From NCBI GenBank assembly GCA_016212795.1, contig JACRDT010000019.1, positions 1 to 64,000 of the forward strand: DNA of 64,000 nt, in the 5' to 3' direction. A program made the position numbers and the translations under genes. Shown here in pieces: positions 52,489 to 62,603 of this stretch; the stretch's first letter is position 1; the number at the start of each line of letters is the position of its first letter. This stretch comes from Elusimicrobiota bacterium. Its GTDB lineage: Bacteria; Elusimicrobiota; Elusimicrobia; UBA1565; UBA9628. The notes under the pieces were generated by a model. It saw only the letters and a list, made by a program, of their open reading frames with translations, did not search any database and was not told where the DNA came from.

Positions 52489-53696
52489 AGCCACCTCGCC
52501 ACGGCCCGCGCGACCCTCTCGGGAGGGATGCGGTCCAGGCAGCTCCGGACGAAGCGGCAGCGGGGGCGGTAGAAGCAGGCGCAGCGCGGGCGGGGGACGA
52601 TCTTCTCCCCCAGACCGTAGACGTCGAGCTCCGCGGCCGACGTGGGGCCCACCAGGGCGAACGTCTTCTTGCCGAGGGCGGTGGCGATGTGCAGGGCAAG
52701 CGTGTCCGTGGTGACGACCGCCTCGCAGAGGTCCACCAGGCCCGCGAACGTCCTTAAGTCCTGCCTGGTCCCGGGGTCGACGAGCGGCACGCCGGCCTTG
52801 CGGGCCGCGGCCGCGATGGCCCTGTTGCGCGAAGCCTCGTCCCTCCCGCCGAAGACGACGATGGGCCGCCCGCACCGGTCCGCCAGGGCCCTGGTCAGGC
52901 GCGCGGCGGCCTCCACCGAGAGCTGCTTGGCCGGCCAGCGCCGTCCGGCGCCCAGGTTGACGCCGATCGGGGCCGGCCCCCCCGCGAGCCCGGCGCTCCG
53001 GCCCAGCGCCCGCGCCGCGGCGCGGTCTTCCTCCGAGAGCACCAGGACGGGGCGCAGCCCGCGGCGATGCCGGGGCTTGGGCAGCCCCAGGACCTCCAGC
53101 CAGAGCTCCGCGTAGGTGCGCTTGTTGGCCGCCTTGAGCCTGTCAGCGCGGGCCAGGCTGCCGTCGGCCGAGCGGTTGAGGAGGCTCATGTCGTAGTAGC
53201 GGGCGCTGTCCTCGGTGTAACGGACCCGGCCGCCGCCGTCGCGATACACCCCGACCCACGCCGCCCCGGGCCAGAGGTCGGGCCGCATCATGGGCCAGTC
53301 CTCCTCCATGCTCAGGACCAGGTCGAAGGGCCGCCTGGCCCAAGAGGGGACTTCACCCACTGTGCAACTGCTCAAGTCCCCCCTCCCGCCGGCTCGCCCC
53401 CTCCCCCGCGAGGGGAGAGGGCGAGCGCCTGCGGCGCCTAACCCCCTCAACGCATACTCGCCTCCCCGCGGGGGAGGCGAGCAGTTCTCCACGGTCCGGA
53501 TCTCGTCGATCCACGGGTTGCCCTCGAGGAGGGGCCGGGCGTCCTCCCGCGTCAGCCAGACGATCCAGGCCCCCGGATGGCGCCGATGGAGGGGCTCGAG
53601 GAGCGAGGTGGTGCGCAGGACGTCCCCCAAGGCCGACAGCTTGACGACGAGGATGCGCGCCGCGCCTTCCCGCCCGCCCTTGCGCGACGATGGCAT
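52485..53696 (-). CDS. Family 9 glycosyltransferase (heptosyltransferase-like) with repeat-encoded insert
   Basis: A 403-residue ADP-heptose:LPS-transferase-like GT9. N-terminal KLSALGDVLRTTSLLEPL and C-terminal GVNLGAGRRWPAKQL, FGGRDE and VVTTDTLALHIATALGKKTFALVGPT are classic. Between IDEIRTVE (about residue 70) and FDLVLSMEED (about 123), where the family has a short loop, about 45 residues of Gly/Arg/Pro-rich sequence (starting NCSPPPRGGEYALRG) are encoded by two palindromic G/C-rich repeats (53392-53481). The frame is kept, so the enzyme may still work, with the insert on the N-domain surface. It lies 7 nt after the GT39-like gene. Confidence 0.85.
   Translation of the reverse strand: MPSSRKGGREGAARILVVKLSALGDVLRTTSLLEPLHRRHPGAWIVWLTREDARPLLEGNPWIDEIRTVENCSPPPRGGEYALRGLGAAGARPLPSRGRGRAGGRGDLSSCTVGEVPSWARRPFDLVLSMEEDWPMMRPDLWPGAAWVGVYRDGGGRVRYTEDSARYYDMSLLNRSADGSLARADRLKAANKRTYAELWLEVLGLPKPRHRRGLRPVLVLSEEDRAAARALGRSAGLAGGPAPIGVNLGAGRRWPAKQLSVEAAARLTRALADRCGRPIVVFGGRDEASRNRAIAAAARKAGVPLVDPGTRQDLRTFAGLVDLCEAVVTTDTLALHIATALGKKTFALVGPTSAAELDVYGLGEKIVPRPRCACFYRPRCRFVRSCLDRIPPERVARAVARWL
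53392..53481. repeat. Pair of GC-rich palindromes inside the GT9 gene
   Basis: GCTCGCCCCCTCCCCC pairs with the GGGGAGAGGGCGAGC side (53392-53426), and CTCGCCTCCCCGCGGGGGAG with GCGAG forms a near-perfect palindrome (53457-53481). Their layout recalls the linker units of pfaA and the units at 62.2 and 62.5 kb. Confidence 0.6.
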
Positions 53697-53703
53697 CCGG
53701 TAT

Positions 53704-56097
53704 TCAGGGGACCGAGAGCCGGCCGTTGGCGAGGGTCAGGCTCGGCAGGTCGATGAAGAACGGCGTCTCCGGGTTGGGCTCCAGGGGGACCACGATGCTG
53801 CTGAGCGAGCCCAGGACCCAGTTCGGGATGGGCGTCACCCCGGCCTCGGCGCGCTGGAGGTCGATGACCAGCCTCCGCGGGGAGTCGCGCAGCGTCGCCG
53901 CCAGCTCGGCGTGGACCGCCATCCCCTTGATGGTGGCGTCCAGGACGATCTTCTTGTCGAGGTCCAGCCGGGAGATGCTCAGGCCCTTGATGCGCCTCTC
54001 CAGCAAGTCCTTGAGCACCTCGGAAGACACCGAGACCGACCTGATCTTGAGCCTGGCCAGCTTCAACAGCCGCACGTCGTAGATGTAGGGCGAGTCGGGG
54101 TCGGACTTGTCCACGAGGGGAAAGAAGTGGAGGCCCTCCATCACGACGTCCATGCTCGAGACCGCCACCCCCTTGGCCGCGGCCGCCTTGGCGAAGATCC
54201 CGACCGACTCGAAGACCCCCTTCTCGGGGTCCCACGGCCCGAAGCGGATGCCGAAATCCGACGCGACGACGTGCGTCGAGTACGAGACCGACATGTCGGC
54301 GACGCCGGGGACGGCCTCGTGGACCGTCACCGTCCTGACCACCCCTTCCTTGCCCGTCAGGCCGAGCGACTCGAACGCGCCCTTCTGGGCGTTCCACGGC
54401 CCGAAGCGGACCTTCAGGTCCGTCGCGATGATGGGCGTCGAGGTGTAGACCTCGTAGCTCACCTGCTTCTCGACGGGACCCTTGCGACCCCTGTCGGGAC
54501 GGCCCACCTGCATGTACGACAGCGCCGCCGAGGCCAGCTCCCCGAAGGCGGGCTTGCGGATCTTGCGCTGCTGGTAGAGGACCGCCTCGGACTGGTCCGG
54601 CAGGGGCCAGCGCGCCACGGGCTCGTAGGAGAGGGCGACCCAGCTCGTCGCGTTCTGGATGAGGCTGGCCGCCTCGGGCAGCCGGTTGATGACCTGGGGG
54701 GCGCCCAGCGTCCCCGTCTTGAGCGCGATGAACTCCGAGAACTCGCAGAGCCGGCTGTTGACGCCGCGGATGTTGACGCCCTCGACCTTCTCCTGCTTGA
54801 CGGTCCAGGTGAAGTTCGGGCCGTTGAAATAGGTGTCGTTGGCGACCAGGGTGAGGTTGGAGAAGGGCGCGCCCTTGTCGCGCCGGGACTGCGCCTCGCG
54901 CAGGATGTCGCCCAGCTTCCAGTCCTCGCGCCGGGGAGGGTAGCTGGGCGTGAGCTCGACGGGCTGGAGCGGCATGCGCAGCGTCACCGGCACGATCCAT
55001 CCCGTGGAGAAATTGATCGACAGGAGGACCTCGAAGACCGCCGCGCCGAACAGGACGGGCTTGGGCCACGGCGCGATGGCGATGCACGCGCCCAGCGGGA
55101 GGAGCCCGGGGAGGAGGAAGCGCATCTGGCGGTTCGGGACGAGGGCCCAGAAGAAATAGGAGAAGAAGGTCCACGTCGGGAGGACCCACCACCGCTCCCG
55201 GTTGCGCAGCGCGTCGGGCAGGCAGATCGACAGCCACCCCATGGCCCAGAAGAGCACGCCCAGGGAGTTGATCGACTCGAGGAAGTAGTGGAAGAACGCT
55301 ATCCCCTTCCAGACAGGCACGCCGAAGTCGGTCGAAGCCTCCAGGAGCCGCGGGACCAGGATGGGCAGGTGGGACACGTACCACGGGAGGCATCCCCCCA
55401 GGGCCAGGGCCGCGGCGAGCAGGACCTTGAACCGGCAGCGGCGCTCGAAGAGCCCCCCGGCGGCCATGAAGTAGGCCGGCGTCATGTAGAGGAAGAAGCT
55501 CCACTTGTGCATCATCCCGACCGCGAAGAGGACCCCGAACCCGATCGACCCCGGCCAGCGCTTGAAGCCCTGGGACTTCAGGAGCGCCCAGTACGCCATG
55601 CCCGTGCAGGCCGCCAAGGCGAGGTCCACGAGCTGGGTGTGATAGAGCCTCTGCACGACGGGCGTGCTCGCGAACACGATCGCGCCCAAGAGCGCCGACG
55701 TGGTGGGGTTGAACTCGTAGGCGATGAGGAAGACCGCCAGGCTCAGGAACGCCAGGTACACCCAGTTGACGCGCAGGGACGTCTCGACGGGGCGGGCCGG
55801 GTCGGTGAGGAGGGCCATCCCCAGATGGTAGAGCGGCGGGAACGGCGGCATGCCGGGCTTGGGGCCCAGGCTCCAGATCTTGGACAGGTCCCGATCCGCC
55901 CACGCGTTGCGGTAGTCGAGGGCGATCTCCAGGTGCACGGACTGGTCCCACGCCGGGGGCCTGGTCTCGTGGCGGGCGAAGCTGCGCAGGGCCAGCGCCT
56001 GCACGGCCAGGAAGACCGCCAAGCCGAGGATGCCGACCACCAGCGGCGCGGTCGGGTACGAGTGGACCTCGTTGTCCGGGGGATCGAACTCCGCCAT
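53704..56097 (-). CDS. GT39/ArnT-like membrane glycosyltransferase with C-terminal soluble extension
   Basis: A 797-residue protein. Residues 1-400 hold about ten to twelve membrane helices with an early acidic site (WDQSVHLEIALDYRN, about 50-64) where GT-C enzymes place their catalytic Asp, so it probably moves a sugar from a lipid carrier. Residues 400-540 are a periplasmic domain. The last 250 residues contain two similar units (VRFGPWNAQKGAFESLGL and IRFGPWDPEKGVFESVGI) and then an LmeA/DUF2993-like lipid-binding stretch (LDLDKKIVLDATIKGMAV). Fusion of these parts is unusual. ATG 56097 heads a minus-strand operon with the GT9 and GT2 genes. Confidence 0.7.
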   Translation of the reverse strand: MAEFDPPDNEVHSYPTAPLVVGILGLAVFLAVQALALRSFARHETRPPAWDQSVHLEIALDYRNAWADRDLSKIWSLGPKPGMPPFPPLYHLGMALLTDPARPVETSLRVNWVYLAFLSLAVFLIAYEFNPTTSALLGAIVFASTPVVQRLYHTQLVDLALAACTGMAYWALLKSQGFKRWPGSIGFGVLFAVGMMHKWSFFLYMTPAYFMAAGGLFERRCRFKVLLAAALALGGCLPWYVSHLPILVPRLLEASTDFGVPVWKGIAFFHYFLESINSLGVLFWAMGWLSICLPDALRNRERWWVLPTWTFFSYFFWALVPNRQMRFLLPGLLPLGACIAIAPWPKPVLFGAAVFEVLLSINFSTGWIVPVTLRMPLQPVELTPSYPPRREDWKLGDILREAQSRRDKGAPFSNLTLVANDTYFNGPNFTWTVKQEKVEGVNIRGVNSRLCEFSEFIALKTGTLGAPQVINRLPEAASLIQNATSWVALSYEPVARWPLPDQSEAVLYQQRKIRKPAFGELASAALSYMQVGRPDRGRKGPVEKQVSYEVYTSTPIIATDLKVRFGPWNAQKGAFESLGLTGKEGVVRTVTVHEAVPGVADMSVSYSTHVVASDFGIRFGPWDPEKGVFESVGIFAKAAAAKGVAVSSMDVVMEGLHFFPLVDKSDPDSPYIYDVRLLKLARLKIRSVSVSSEVLKDLLERRIKGLSISRLDLDKKIVLDATIKGMAVHAELAATLRDSPRRLVIDLQRAEAGVTPIPNWVLGSLSSIVVPLEPNPETPFFIDLPSLTLANGRLSVP

Positions 56098-56192
56098 ACC
56101 GTTCCAAGTATAATAATTTTGTAGAATGCCGGCTTGCCTATGACCGAGCCTAGCGAGGGAATGGTCGATTCCGAGGCCGTGGGGTAGAGACC

Positions 56193-57275
56193 ATGCTGGC
56201 CATCATCCTCATCGGCGGGAAGGGCTCGAGGCTGCGCCCCTTCACCTGCGACCGCCCCAAACCCCTGCTCCCCCTGGTCAACAGGCCCTTCCTGGAGTAC
56301 CAGTTCGACCTCCTCAAGGCCCACGGGATCCGGGACGTCGTCCTGTGCACCTCCTACATGCCGGCGCCGTTCAAGAGGCTGCTGGGCGACGGCCGCCGGC
56401 TCGGGCTCAGGATCCGCTACGCCCACGAGCGCCGCCCGCTGGGGACCGGCGGGGCCGTCAAGAACTGCGAGCGGCTCATCGACGGGCCGTTCCTGGTCTT
56501 CAACGGCGACATCCTGAGCTCCCTCGACCTCACGGGCTTTCTCCGGTCCCACCGCCGCGACCGCGCCGACGCCTCCATCGCGCTCACCCGCGTCAAGGAC
56601 CCGACGCTCTACGGCCTGGTCGAGACCGACCCCGGCGGGCGGGTGCGCAACTTCGTCGAGAAGCCCTCGTGGGACGAGATCCGGACCAACACCATCAACG
56701 CCGGCGCCTACATCTTCGAGCCCGGCGTCCTCGGCCTCATCCCCGAGGGGACGGCCCACTCCCTGGAGCGGGGCCTGTTCCCCCGCCTGCTCGAGCTGCG
56801 CCGCCGGCTCTTCGGCTACGTCGCGAGCGGCTACTGGATGGACATCGGCACGGTCGAGAAGTACCTCCAGGTCCACCTCGACATCATGAGCGGCGCCTGC
56901 CGCCCGGCGGCGGGCAAGGCGGCCCCGGCCCGCAAGCCGCTCGGGCAGAGCGGCCTCGCCTGCGGCCGCGGGGTGCGCCTCGGCCGCGAGATCACGTGGC
57001 CTCTCGACGGCGGCCAGGCCGTCCTCGGCGAGGGCGTGGCCGTGGGCGATTTCGCGAAGTTCACCGGGCATGTCTGCGTGGGCCCCCGGTGCGTCATCGG
57101 CCGGGGCGCCCAGCTCGAGGACTGCGTGGTCCTCAAGGGGACGCGCATCGGCCCGGGCGCCACGCTGCGCCGCTGCCTGGTCGGCGAGGGCTGCCGCATC
57201 GGCGCCAACGCCTCCATCGCCGCCGGCGGGGCCGTGGCGGGAGGGTCCGTGGTCGGACCGTACAGCGTTCTATAG
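56193..57275 (+). CDS. Sugar-1-phosphate nucleotidylyltransferase (GDP-mannose pyrophosphorylase-like)
   Basis: A 360-residue enzyme. The catalytic signature GGKGSRLRPFT (8-18) with KPLLPLVNRPF, the nucleotide site LGTGGAVKN, FNGDILSSLD (metal Asp) and GYWMDIGT are present. A C-terminal left-handed beta-helix of hexapeptide-like repeats (about 270-360) ends in GPYSVL. Substrate is probably mannose- or glucose-1-phosphate, consistent with the phosphohexomutase 26 nt downstream. It is divergent from the glycosyltransferase operon, together forming an envelope-glycan block. Confidence 0.85.
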   Translation: MLAIILIGGKGSRLRPFTCDRPKPLLPLVNRPFLEYQFDLLKAHGIRDVVLCTSYMPAPFKRLLGDGRRLGLRIRYAHERRPLGTGGAVKNCERLIDGPFLVFNGDILSSLDLTGFLRSHRRDRADASIALTRVKDPTLYGLVETDPGGRVRNFVEKPSWDEIRTNTINAGAYIFEPGVLGLIPEGTAHSLERGLFPRLLELRRRLFGYVASGYWMDIGTVEKYLQVHLDIMSGACRPAAGKAAPARKPLGQSGLACGRGVRLGREITWPLDGGQAVLGEGVAVGDFAKFTGHVCVGPRCVIGRGAQLEDCVVLKGTRIGPGATLRRCLVGEGCRIGANASIAAGGAVAGGSVVGPYSVL

Positions 57276-57301
57276 CGCAACGCCCAGGACAGGAGATCCC
57301 C

Positions 57302-58723
57302 ATGACGATCGATGTCATCAAGTTCGGGACGGACGGCTGGAGAGGGCTGCTGGCGCGCGACTTCACGTTCGACAACGTCCGCCGGGTGATCCAGGCGCTC
57401 GCCGACTTCATCAGGGACGACGCCCAGAAGACGCCCGCCAAGAGGAAGAACCTCACCCTGCCGATCTGGATCGGCTACGACCGGCGATTCCAATCAGAGT
57501 CCTTCGCCCGGGAGGTCGCCAGGGTCCTGAAAGGCAACAGGCTCAACCCGTTCCTCCTGGCGGAGACCCTCCCCACGCCCGCGGTGAGCCTGCTGACTTT
57601 CCGCTCGAAAGGGCTGGGCATCGTGGTCACGGCCAGCCACAACCCTCCCCAGTACAACGGCATCAAGATCAAGTCCGAGGGCCGCACCGTGCCCGAAGGC
57701 TTCACCCGGATGCTCGAGGCCCACATGGACAAGACCATGCCGGCCCTCAACAGCGACTTCCCGGTCAAATCCTGCCGGGACCTCTACCTCCAGTACCTGC
57801 GGGCGCGAGTCCCACCGGCGAGGATACTCCCGAAGCTGCGCCACCCGGTCGTCATCGACTACCTCCACGGCTCCGGGGCGGGGATCATGGAAAAGCTCCT
57901 TCCGTCGAAGAACCTCATCGCCATCCGGACGTCCCACGACCCTCTCTTCGGCGGGGTCAACCCCGAGCCCATCGAGGCCAACCTCGGCCTGCTCATCGAG
58001 AAAGTCCGCCAGTCCAAGGCCTTCATGGGCATCGCGTTGGACGGCGACGCGGACCGGGTCGGCGTCGTGGACGAGAAGGGGACCTACTACACGCCCTGCC
58101 AGGTCTACCCCCTGCTCATCGAATACCTCGTCGAGGCCAAGAAGCTCCGCGGCAAGATCGTCCAGTCCGTCTCGATGGGCTACCTGTCCGCCCGCATCGC
58201 CCGCGGCCGGGGCCTCCCCTTCGAGGAGGTGCCGGTGGGCTTCAAGTACGTCGCAGAGAAGCTCGCCTCGGGCGAGGCCGTCATCGGCGCCGAGGAATCG
58301 GGCGGCTACGCCTGGAAGGGCGGGCTCCCCGAACGGGACGGCCTCGTGACGGCGCTCATGCTCATCGAGATGTGCCTGGCGCAGGGACGGCCCCTGTCCG
58401 CGCTGTGGAAGCAGGTCGAGGCCAAGTACGGGGCCTCCTCCTTCAAGCGGCTGGACCTCAGGATACACCGCCCCGTGGCGGACAAGACGGCGTTCGCGGC
58501 CAAGCTCCTCAAGAAGCTCCCCAAGAAGCTCCTGGGCTGCCCCATCAAGGAGACGGTCCAGCTGGACGGCCTCAAGGTCATCCTGGAAGGGGAGGCGTGG
58601 GTCCTCGTGCGCCCCTCCGGGACCGAGCCGGTGATGCGGCTCTACGCCGAGACCGACGCGCCCCAGCGGACCACCGACCTCCTGGAAGTGGCCAAGAAGT
58701 GGGTGGCCGTGGGCCACGGCTAG
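57302..58723 (+). CDS. Phosphoglucomutase/phosphomannomutase
   Basis: A 473-residue alpha-D-phosphohexomutase. The N-terminal KFGTDGWRG, the phosphoserine loop VTASHNPPQYNG (serine at about 103), the metal loop DGDADRVG (about 245-252), the sugar loop GAEESGGY and the phosphate loop RPSGTEPVMRLY appear in the correct order. It interconverts hexose 6- and 1-phosphates, feeding the nucleotidylyltransferase just upstream. AGGAGA with a 5-nt spacer supports ATG 57302. The stop is followed immediately by the first copy of the metK-leader repeat. Confidence 0.93.
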   Translation: MTIDVIKFGTDGWRGLLARDFTFDNVRRVIQALADFIRDDAQKTPAKRKNLTLPIWIGYDRRFQSESFAREVARVLKGNRLNPFLLAETLPTPAVSLLTFRSKGLGIVVTASHNPPQYNGIKIKSEGRTVPEGFTRMLEAHMDKTMPALNSDFPVKSCRDLYLQYLRARVPPARILPKLRHPVVIDYLHGSGAGIMEKLLPSKNLIAIRTSHDPLFGGVNPEPIEANLGLLIEKVRQSKAFMGIALDGDADRVGVVDEKGTYYTPCQVYPLLIEYLVEAKKLRGKIVQSVSMGYLSARIARGRGLPFEEVPVGFKYVAEKLASGEAVIGAEESGGYAWKGGLPERDGLVTALMLIEMCLAQGRPLSALWKQVEAKYGASSFKRLDLRIHRPVADKTAFAAKLLKKLPKKLLGCPIKETVQLDGLKVILEGEAWVLVRPSGTEPVMRLYAETDAPQRTTDLLEVAKKWVAVGHG

Positions 58724-58725
58724 AA

Positions 58726-58867
58726 TGACCGCCGCCCGAAAAATTAGCATACTGTCTGACGGCGCCGCCGTCGGCAAGAGCGCGCGATCCATCAAAACCG
58801 CAAGGAGTCTTCTCTCATGAACAACGCATCCGGCCGCACCCCCTCCCAGTGCCCGAGGCGCATGGGC
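58726..58867 (+). repeat. First copy of a 142-bp promoter/leader/N-terminus direct repeat
   Basis: Bases 58726-58867 recur at 60801-60942 (offset 2075) with about five differences. The unit includes a -35-like TGACCG, a -10 box, a 15-nt hairpin GACGGCGCCGCCGTC (58758-58772), a ribosome binding site AAGGAG and the first 16-17 codons ([16 protein letters not shown]). In this copy the -10 reads CATACT (58748-58753) instead of TATACT, which should weaken it. Confidence 0.9.
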
Positions 58868-60106
58868 CGGCTCCTTCTCGCGCTCTCTATCCTTGGCATC
58901 TGCATCCCCCCGGGATCGGCCGCTGACCGCCAGATCGACTTCGATCAGGGCATCGATGCCGGCGCTTTCTTCCTCCAAGTCTGCGCCGATGGGCAACCAG
59001 ACATGCCGGTTGCTCCTTTATCGAGCGGAAGACGGACCATGACGCTGAAGCCGTTGGTTGAACCGAAGGCCTTGCCCGATGAGATTGCGCGACTCCCCGT
59101 CCTGCCCCTCTTCCTCGCAAGACCAATACTCGGGAAATCGGCATGTGGTCGGATTCCACCGGATTCCTGCGCGGTTATCCCCCCGCTTCCAGAGGACCCG
59201 CTTGCGGCGGCTAGAAACAGGGTTCGGGAACTCATAGCAAGGGGGTCGATTTTCGGGCCCTTTGCCCCCATCATCACCAATAATCCAGCCTACCTCGATG
59301 CCCTACAATACCCTCCACTGCTCAGCATGCTGCCGCCAGAGGTCGGCGGGCCATTGCTGTCCGATTGGAACGAGATCGAGAGCGCCAAGCCCAAACTGCT
59401 TTCCATCGCCGAGCCGCTGGACATCCAGGACCAGAAACTCTACGACGACGGCATCATCCTTGACGCCTGGAAGAAGCGCATCGACGACAGGGATGCGCTG
59501 ATTGAGGAGGAAAGCGCTCAGTTTGAAGCGCAATGCCGCGGGCAATTGCCTGACCCCGAATATCAAATCTGTCTGTCTTGGTTCCACAGATTCAACTTAT
59601 GCATTGACGCCCGCAACGCCGAAGTGCGCCGATATAACGCGAAAGTGGCGGCCTGGAACACGAAACGGGACGAAATAGCGTCCGCAGGCGATGAACTGAC
59701 GCTGAAGGTCAAAAGGTGGGAAAACGACAAGATAATACCATTCAACGCAAAGTCGGAGAAGGCCACCCAAGACGCCCAAATGACCAGCGTTGTGTTCCAA
59801 GCGCAAGGCGGGGGACTTCAGAAATCCGAGAAGATAAATGTTCTCAGGCCGGTCACTGTTCAGGAGGGCCTACAGAAGCTGGACGATCTCTGGGCGCAAT
59901 TGACGGACACCGAGCGTGAGACCCGTGACAAAGCCATTGCGCAGGCGCGTGATTTCGTCTGGGAAACCAGCACGGTCGGCGGCGTCACGGCTCCGCCCAA
60001 AGTCGAGCGAAATTTCCACAACCCGGGCGTCAATCCAGGAGATGCCCGGATTGATGTCGTGCTTTTTCGCGGCCGCGCTTTTGTCTTCACACCCGCTGCC
60101 AAATGA
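58817..60106 (+). CDS. Secreted protein of unknown function fused to the metK leader peptide
   Basis: A 429-residue protein whose first 16 residues ([16 protein letters not shown]) are a copy of the metK N-terminal extension; an internal ATG at 58862 begins a normal signal peptide (MGRLLLALSILGICIPPGSA). The mature part is helical in the second half (about 230-330, charged, coiled-coil-like: KKRIDDRDALIEEESAQFEA) with scattered cysteines; no domain is recognised. Base composition is lower in GC than the flanking genes, indicating acquired DNA. AAGGAG, 9 nt upstream of 58817, favours the longer start. The stop overlaps the next ATG (ATGA). Confidence 0.6.
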   Translation: MNNASGRTPSQCPRRMGRLLLALSILGICIPPGSAADRQIDFDQGIDAGAFFLQVCADGQPDMPVAPLSSGRRTMTLKPLVEPKALPDEIARLPVLPLFLARPILGKSACGRIPPDSCAVIPPLPEDPLAAARNRVRELIARGSIFGPFAPIITNNPAYLDALQYPPLLSMLPPEVGGPLLSDWNEIESAKPKLLSIAEPLDIQDQKLYDDGIILDAWKKRIDDRDALIEEESAQFEAQCRGQLPDPEYQICLSWFHRFNLCIDARNAEVRRYNAKVAAWNTKRDEIASAGDELTLKVKRWENDKIIPFNAKSEKATQDAQMTSVVFQAQGGGLQKSEKINVLRPVTVQEGLQKLDDLWAQLTDTERETRDKAIAQARDFVWETSTVGGVTAPPKVERNFHNPGVNPGDARIDVVLFRGRAFVFTPAAK

Positions 60107-60822
60107 ACATCCGGACAAAGCGGCTGGTCGCGGACATCCTGTCCGGGAACGAGGCCAGGGCTCGACGCGCGGAAACCAAATTGAAGAATCTCAAAGACAC
60201 GACGTGCATCAAGCCCTTGCTTCCATGCCTTCTAACCTGGTCCGGCGCCCCAGACACCGCGGCGGATTGCGCCATGAATGTCATCGCTTCCATAGGAGAC
60301 AACGATCTGACGTGCGACTTCCTCTTGGAGCGACTTCGCAACGGCAGCGAGACAGTTCGAGCCAATGCGGCGTGGGCTCTTCGAAACGCGCCTCAGCCCA
60401 AGGCTGTCCCGCACTTAAAGAACTGCGCTTCACACGACAGGAACGAAGATGTCCGGACGTGGTCTCTGCATGCCTTGAAAGCCTTGGCCTGGCGAATTCC
60501 CAGCCTTGAGAAGGAGGTCTTCGAGATATTCCGCAGGGCGGCGAAGGATCCGCGCCCAGGAGTCCGTTGCGCGGCCTATGAGTGTCTGTCGCACATGAAT
60601 GACCCGCGCTGCGTCGCCATCATCGAAAGCGCGCTCAAAGACAATGACATCGGAATAAGAGAGGTCCATGCTCCTTCGTGGAATAGGCACAAGAAGAATG
60701 CGCATGGGAACCGTCAGAGCCCTCATGCCCACGGGAAAGCGCGGCGATGTCCCAAGGCGGACCGAAGACCAGCCCAACCCGAAACCCGACACAGAACCCC
60801 TGACCGCCCCCAAAAAAATTAG
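60103..60822 (+). CDS. HEAT-repeat protein, C-terminus probably frameshifted
   Basis: The 239-residue product has HEAT/PBS-lyase-type repeats over residues 1-185 (for example RNGSETVRANAAWALRNAP, HDRNEDVRTWSLHALKALA and AKDPRPGVRCAAYECLSHM), a helical scaffold that binds proteins. After about residue 190 the sequence turns into low-complexity Arg/His/Pro text, while another frame from about 60668 reads on with SMLLRGIG, as a HEAT helix should. A frameshift near 60660 is likely. The gene ends inside the second copy of the metK-leader repeat. It is coupled by ATGA to the secreted protein and shares its lower GC. Confidence 0.6.
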   Translation: MNIRTKRLVADILSGNEARARRAETKLKNLKDTTCIKPLLPCLLTWSGAPDTAADCAMNVIASIGDNDLTCDFLLERLRNGSETVRANAAWALRNAPQPKAVPHLKNCASHDRNEDVRTWSLHALKALAWRIPSLEKEVFEIFRRAAKDPRPGVRCAAYECLSHMNDPRCVAIIESALKDNDIGIREVHAPSWNRHKKNAHGNRQSPHAHGKARRCPKADRRPAQPETRHRTPDRPQKN

Positions 60823-60828
60823 TATACT
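60801..60828 (+). promoter_or_regulatory. metK promoter
   Basis: TGACCG (60801-60806) and TATACT (60823-60828) are spaced by 16 nt; the leader is about 57 nt and carries a GC hairpin. No known SAM riboswitch class is recognisable. Confidence 0.5.
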
Positions 60829-60891
60829 GTCTGACGGCGCCGCCGTCGGCAAGAGCGCGCGATCCATCAAAACCGCAAGGAGTCTTCTCTC

Positions 60892-62151
<1,260 letters not shown>

Positions 62152-62163
62152 ACGGCCCGTCAA

Positions 62164-62218
62164 TGAAACGGCATCTGCCCCCTCGGCTACTCACCTCCCC
62201 GCGGGGAAGGTGAGTAGT
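62164..62218. repeat. Palindromic repeat unit after metK
   Basis: Starts ATGAAACGGCATCTGCCCCC and ends with the palindrome of CTACTCACC and GGTGAGTAG around CCCCGCGGGG (62188-62218). It shares its start with the unit at 62508 and, inverted, with the pfaA linkers. Confidence 0.7.
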
Positions 62219-62226
62219 TACCCGTC

Positions 62227-62511
62227 TTGAAAGAGCGAACGCCGGCCCCGGGCATGGGCATCGCCCTGCGGGTCTGGTGGGCTTTCATGTGGCGGTTCGC
62301 CGCGCTCTTCATGCTGCCGGCCCTGCTCCTGTCGATGTTCCTGTTCTACATGCGCATCCAGGGCGGGCCGGCGGTGAAGGCCATGCAGTACTGCCTGTTC
62401 GCGTACATGATCTGGATCCAGATCGCCATCTTCCGCCGGGTCCTGAGCATGGATTTCGGGCATTTCCAGGTCAAAGTGCTGACCACGAAGGGAAAGGGGG
62501 CATCCTTATGA
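62227..62511 (+). CDS. Small two-helix membrane protein
   Basis: A 94-residue protein with two hydrophobic helices (about residues 19-42 and 52-70) joined by MRIQGGPAVK and a basic C-terminal tail. No family is recognised. The start is TTG 62227 or ATG 62254. Its TGA stop (62509-62511) is supplied by the first bases of the next palindromic repeat (ATGAAACGG), so the natural C-terminus may have been altered by the repeat. Confidence 0.5.
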   Translation: MKERTPAPGMGIALRVWWAFMWRFAALFMLPALLLSMFLFYMRIQGGPAVKAMQYCLFAYMIWIQIAIFRRVLSMDFGHFQVKVLTTKGKGASL

Positions 62512-62583
62512 AACGGCATATGCCCCCCGCTACTCGCCCCCCGTGGGGGGGCGAGTGACTGCCCCGTGGGGGAGGCAAGTGAC
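62508..62583. repeat. Palindromic repeat unit before the sigma factor gene
   Basis: ATGAAACGGCATATGCCCCC is followed by CGCTACTCGCCCCCC, GTGGGGGGGCGAGTGAC and a second G/C palindrome ending GGAGGCAAGTGAC. It is the clearest complete unit of the family and fills most of the gap to the sigma factor gene. Confidence 0.75.
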
Positions 62584-62603
62584 GAGGAACCCTTCGGTGA
62601 GGA

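Noticed and set aside
60829..60891. SAM riboswitch in the metK leader
   Set aside because: The 57-nt leader holds one short GC hairpin; I could not fit the conserved cores of SAM-I, SAM-II or other SAM classes, so I only note a structured leader.
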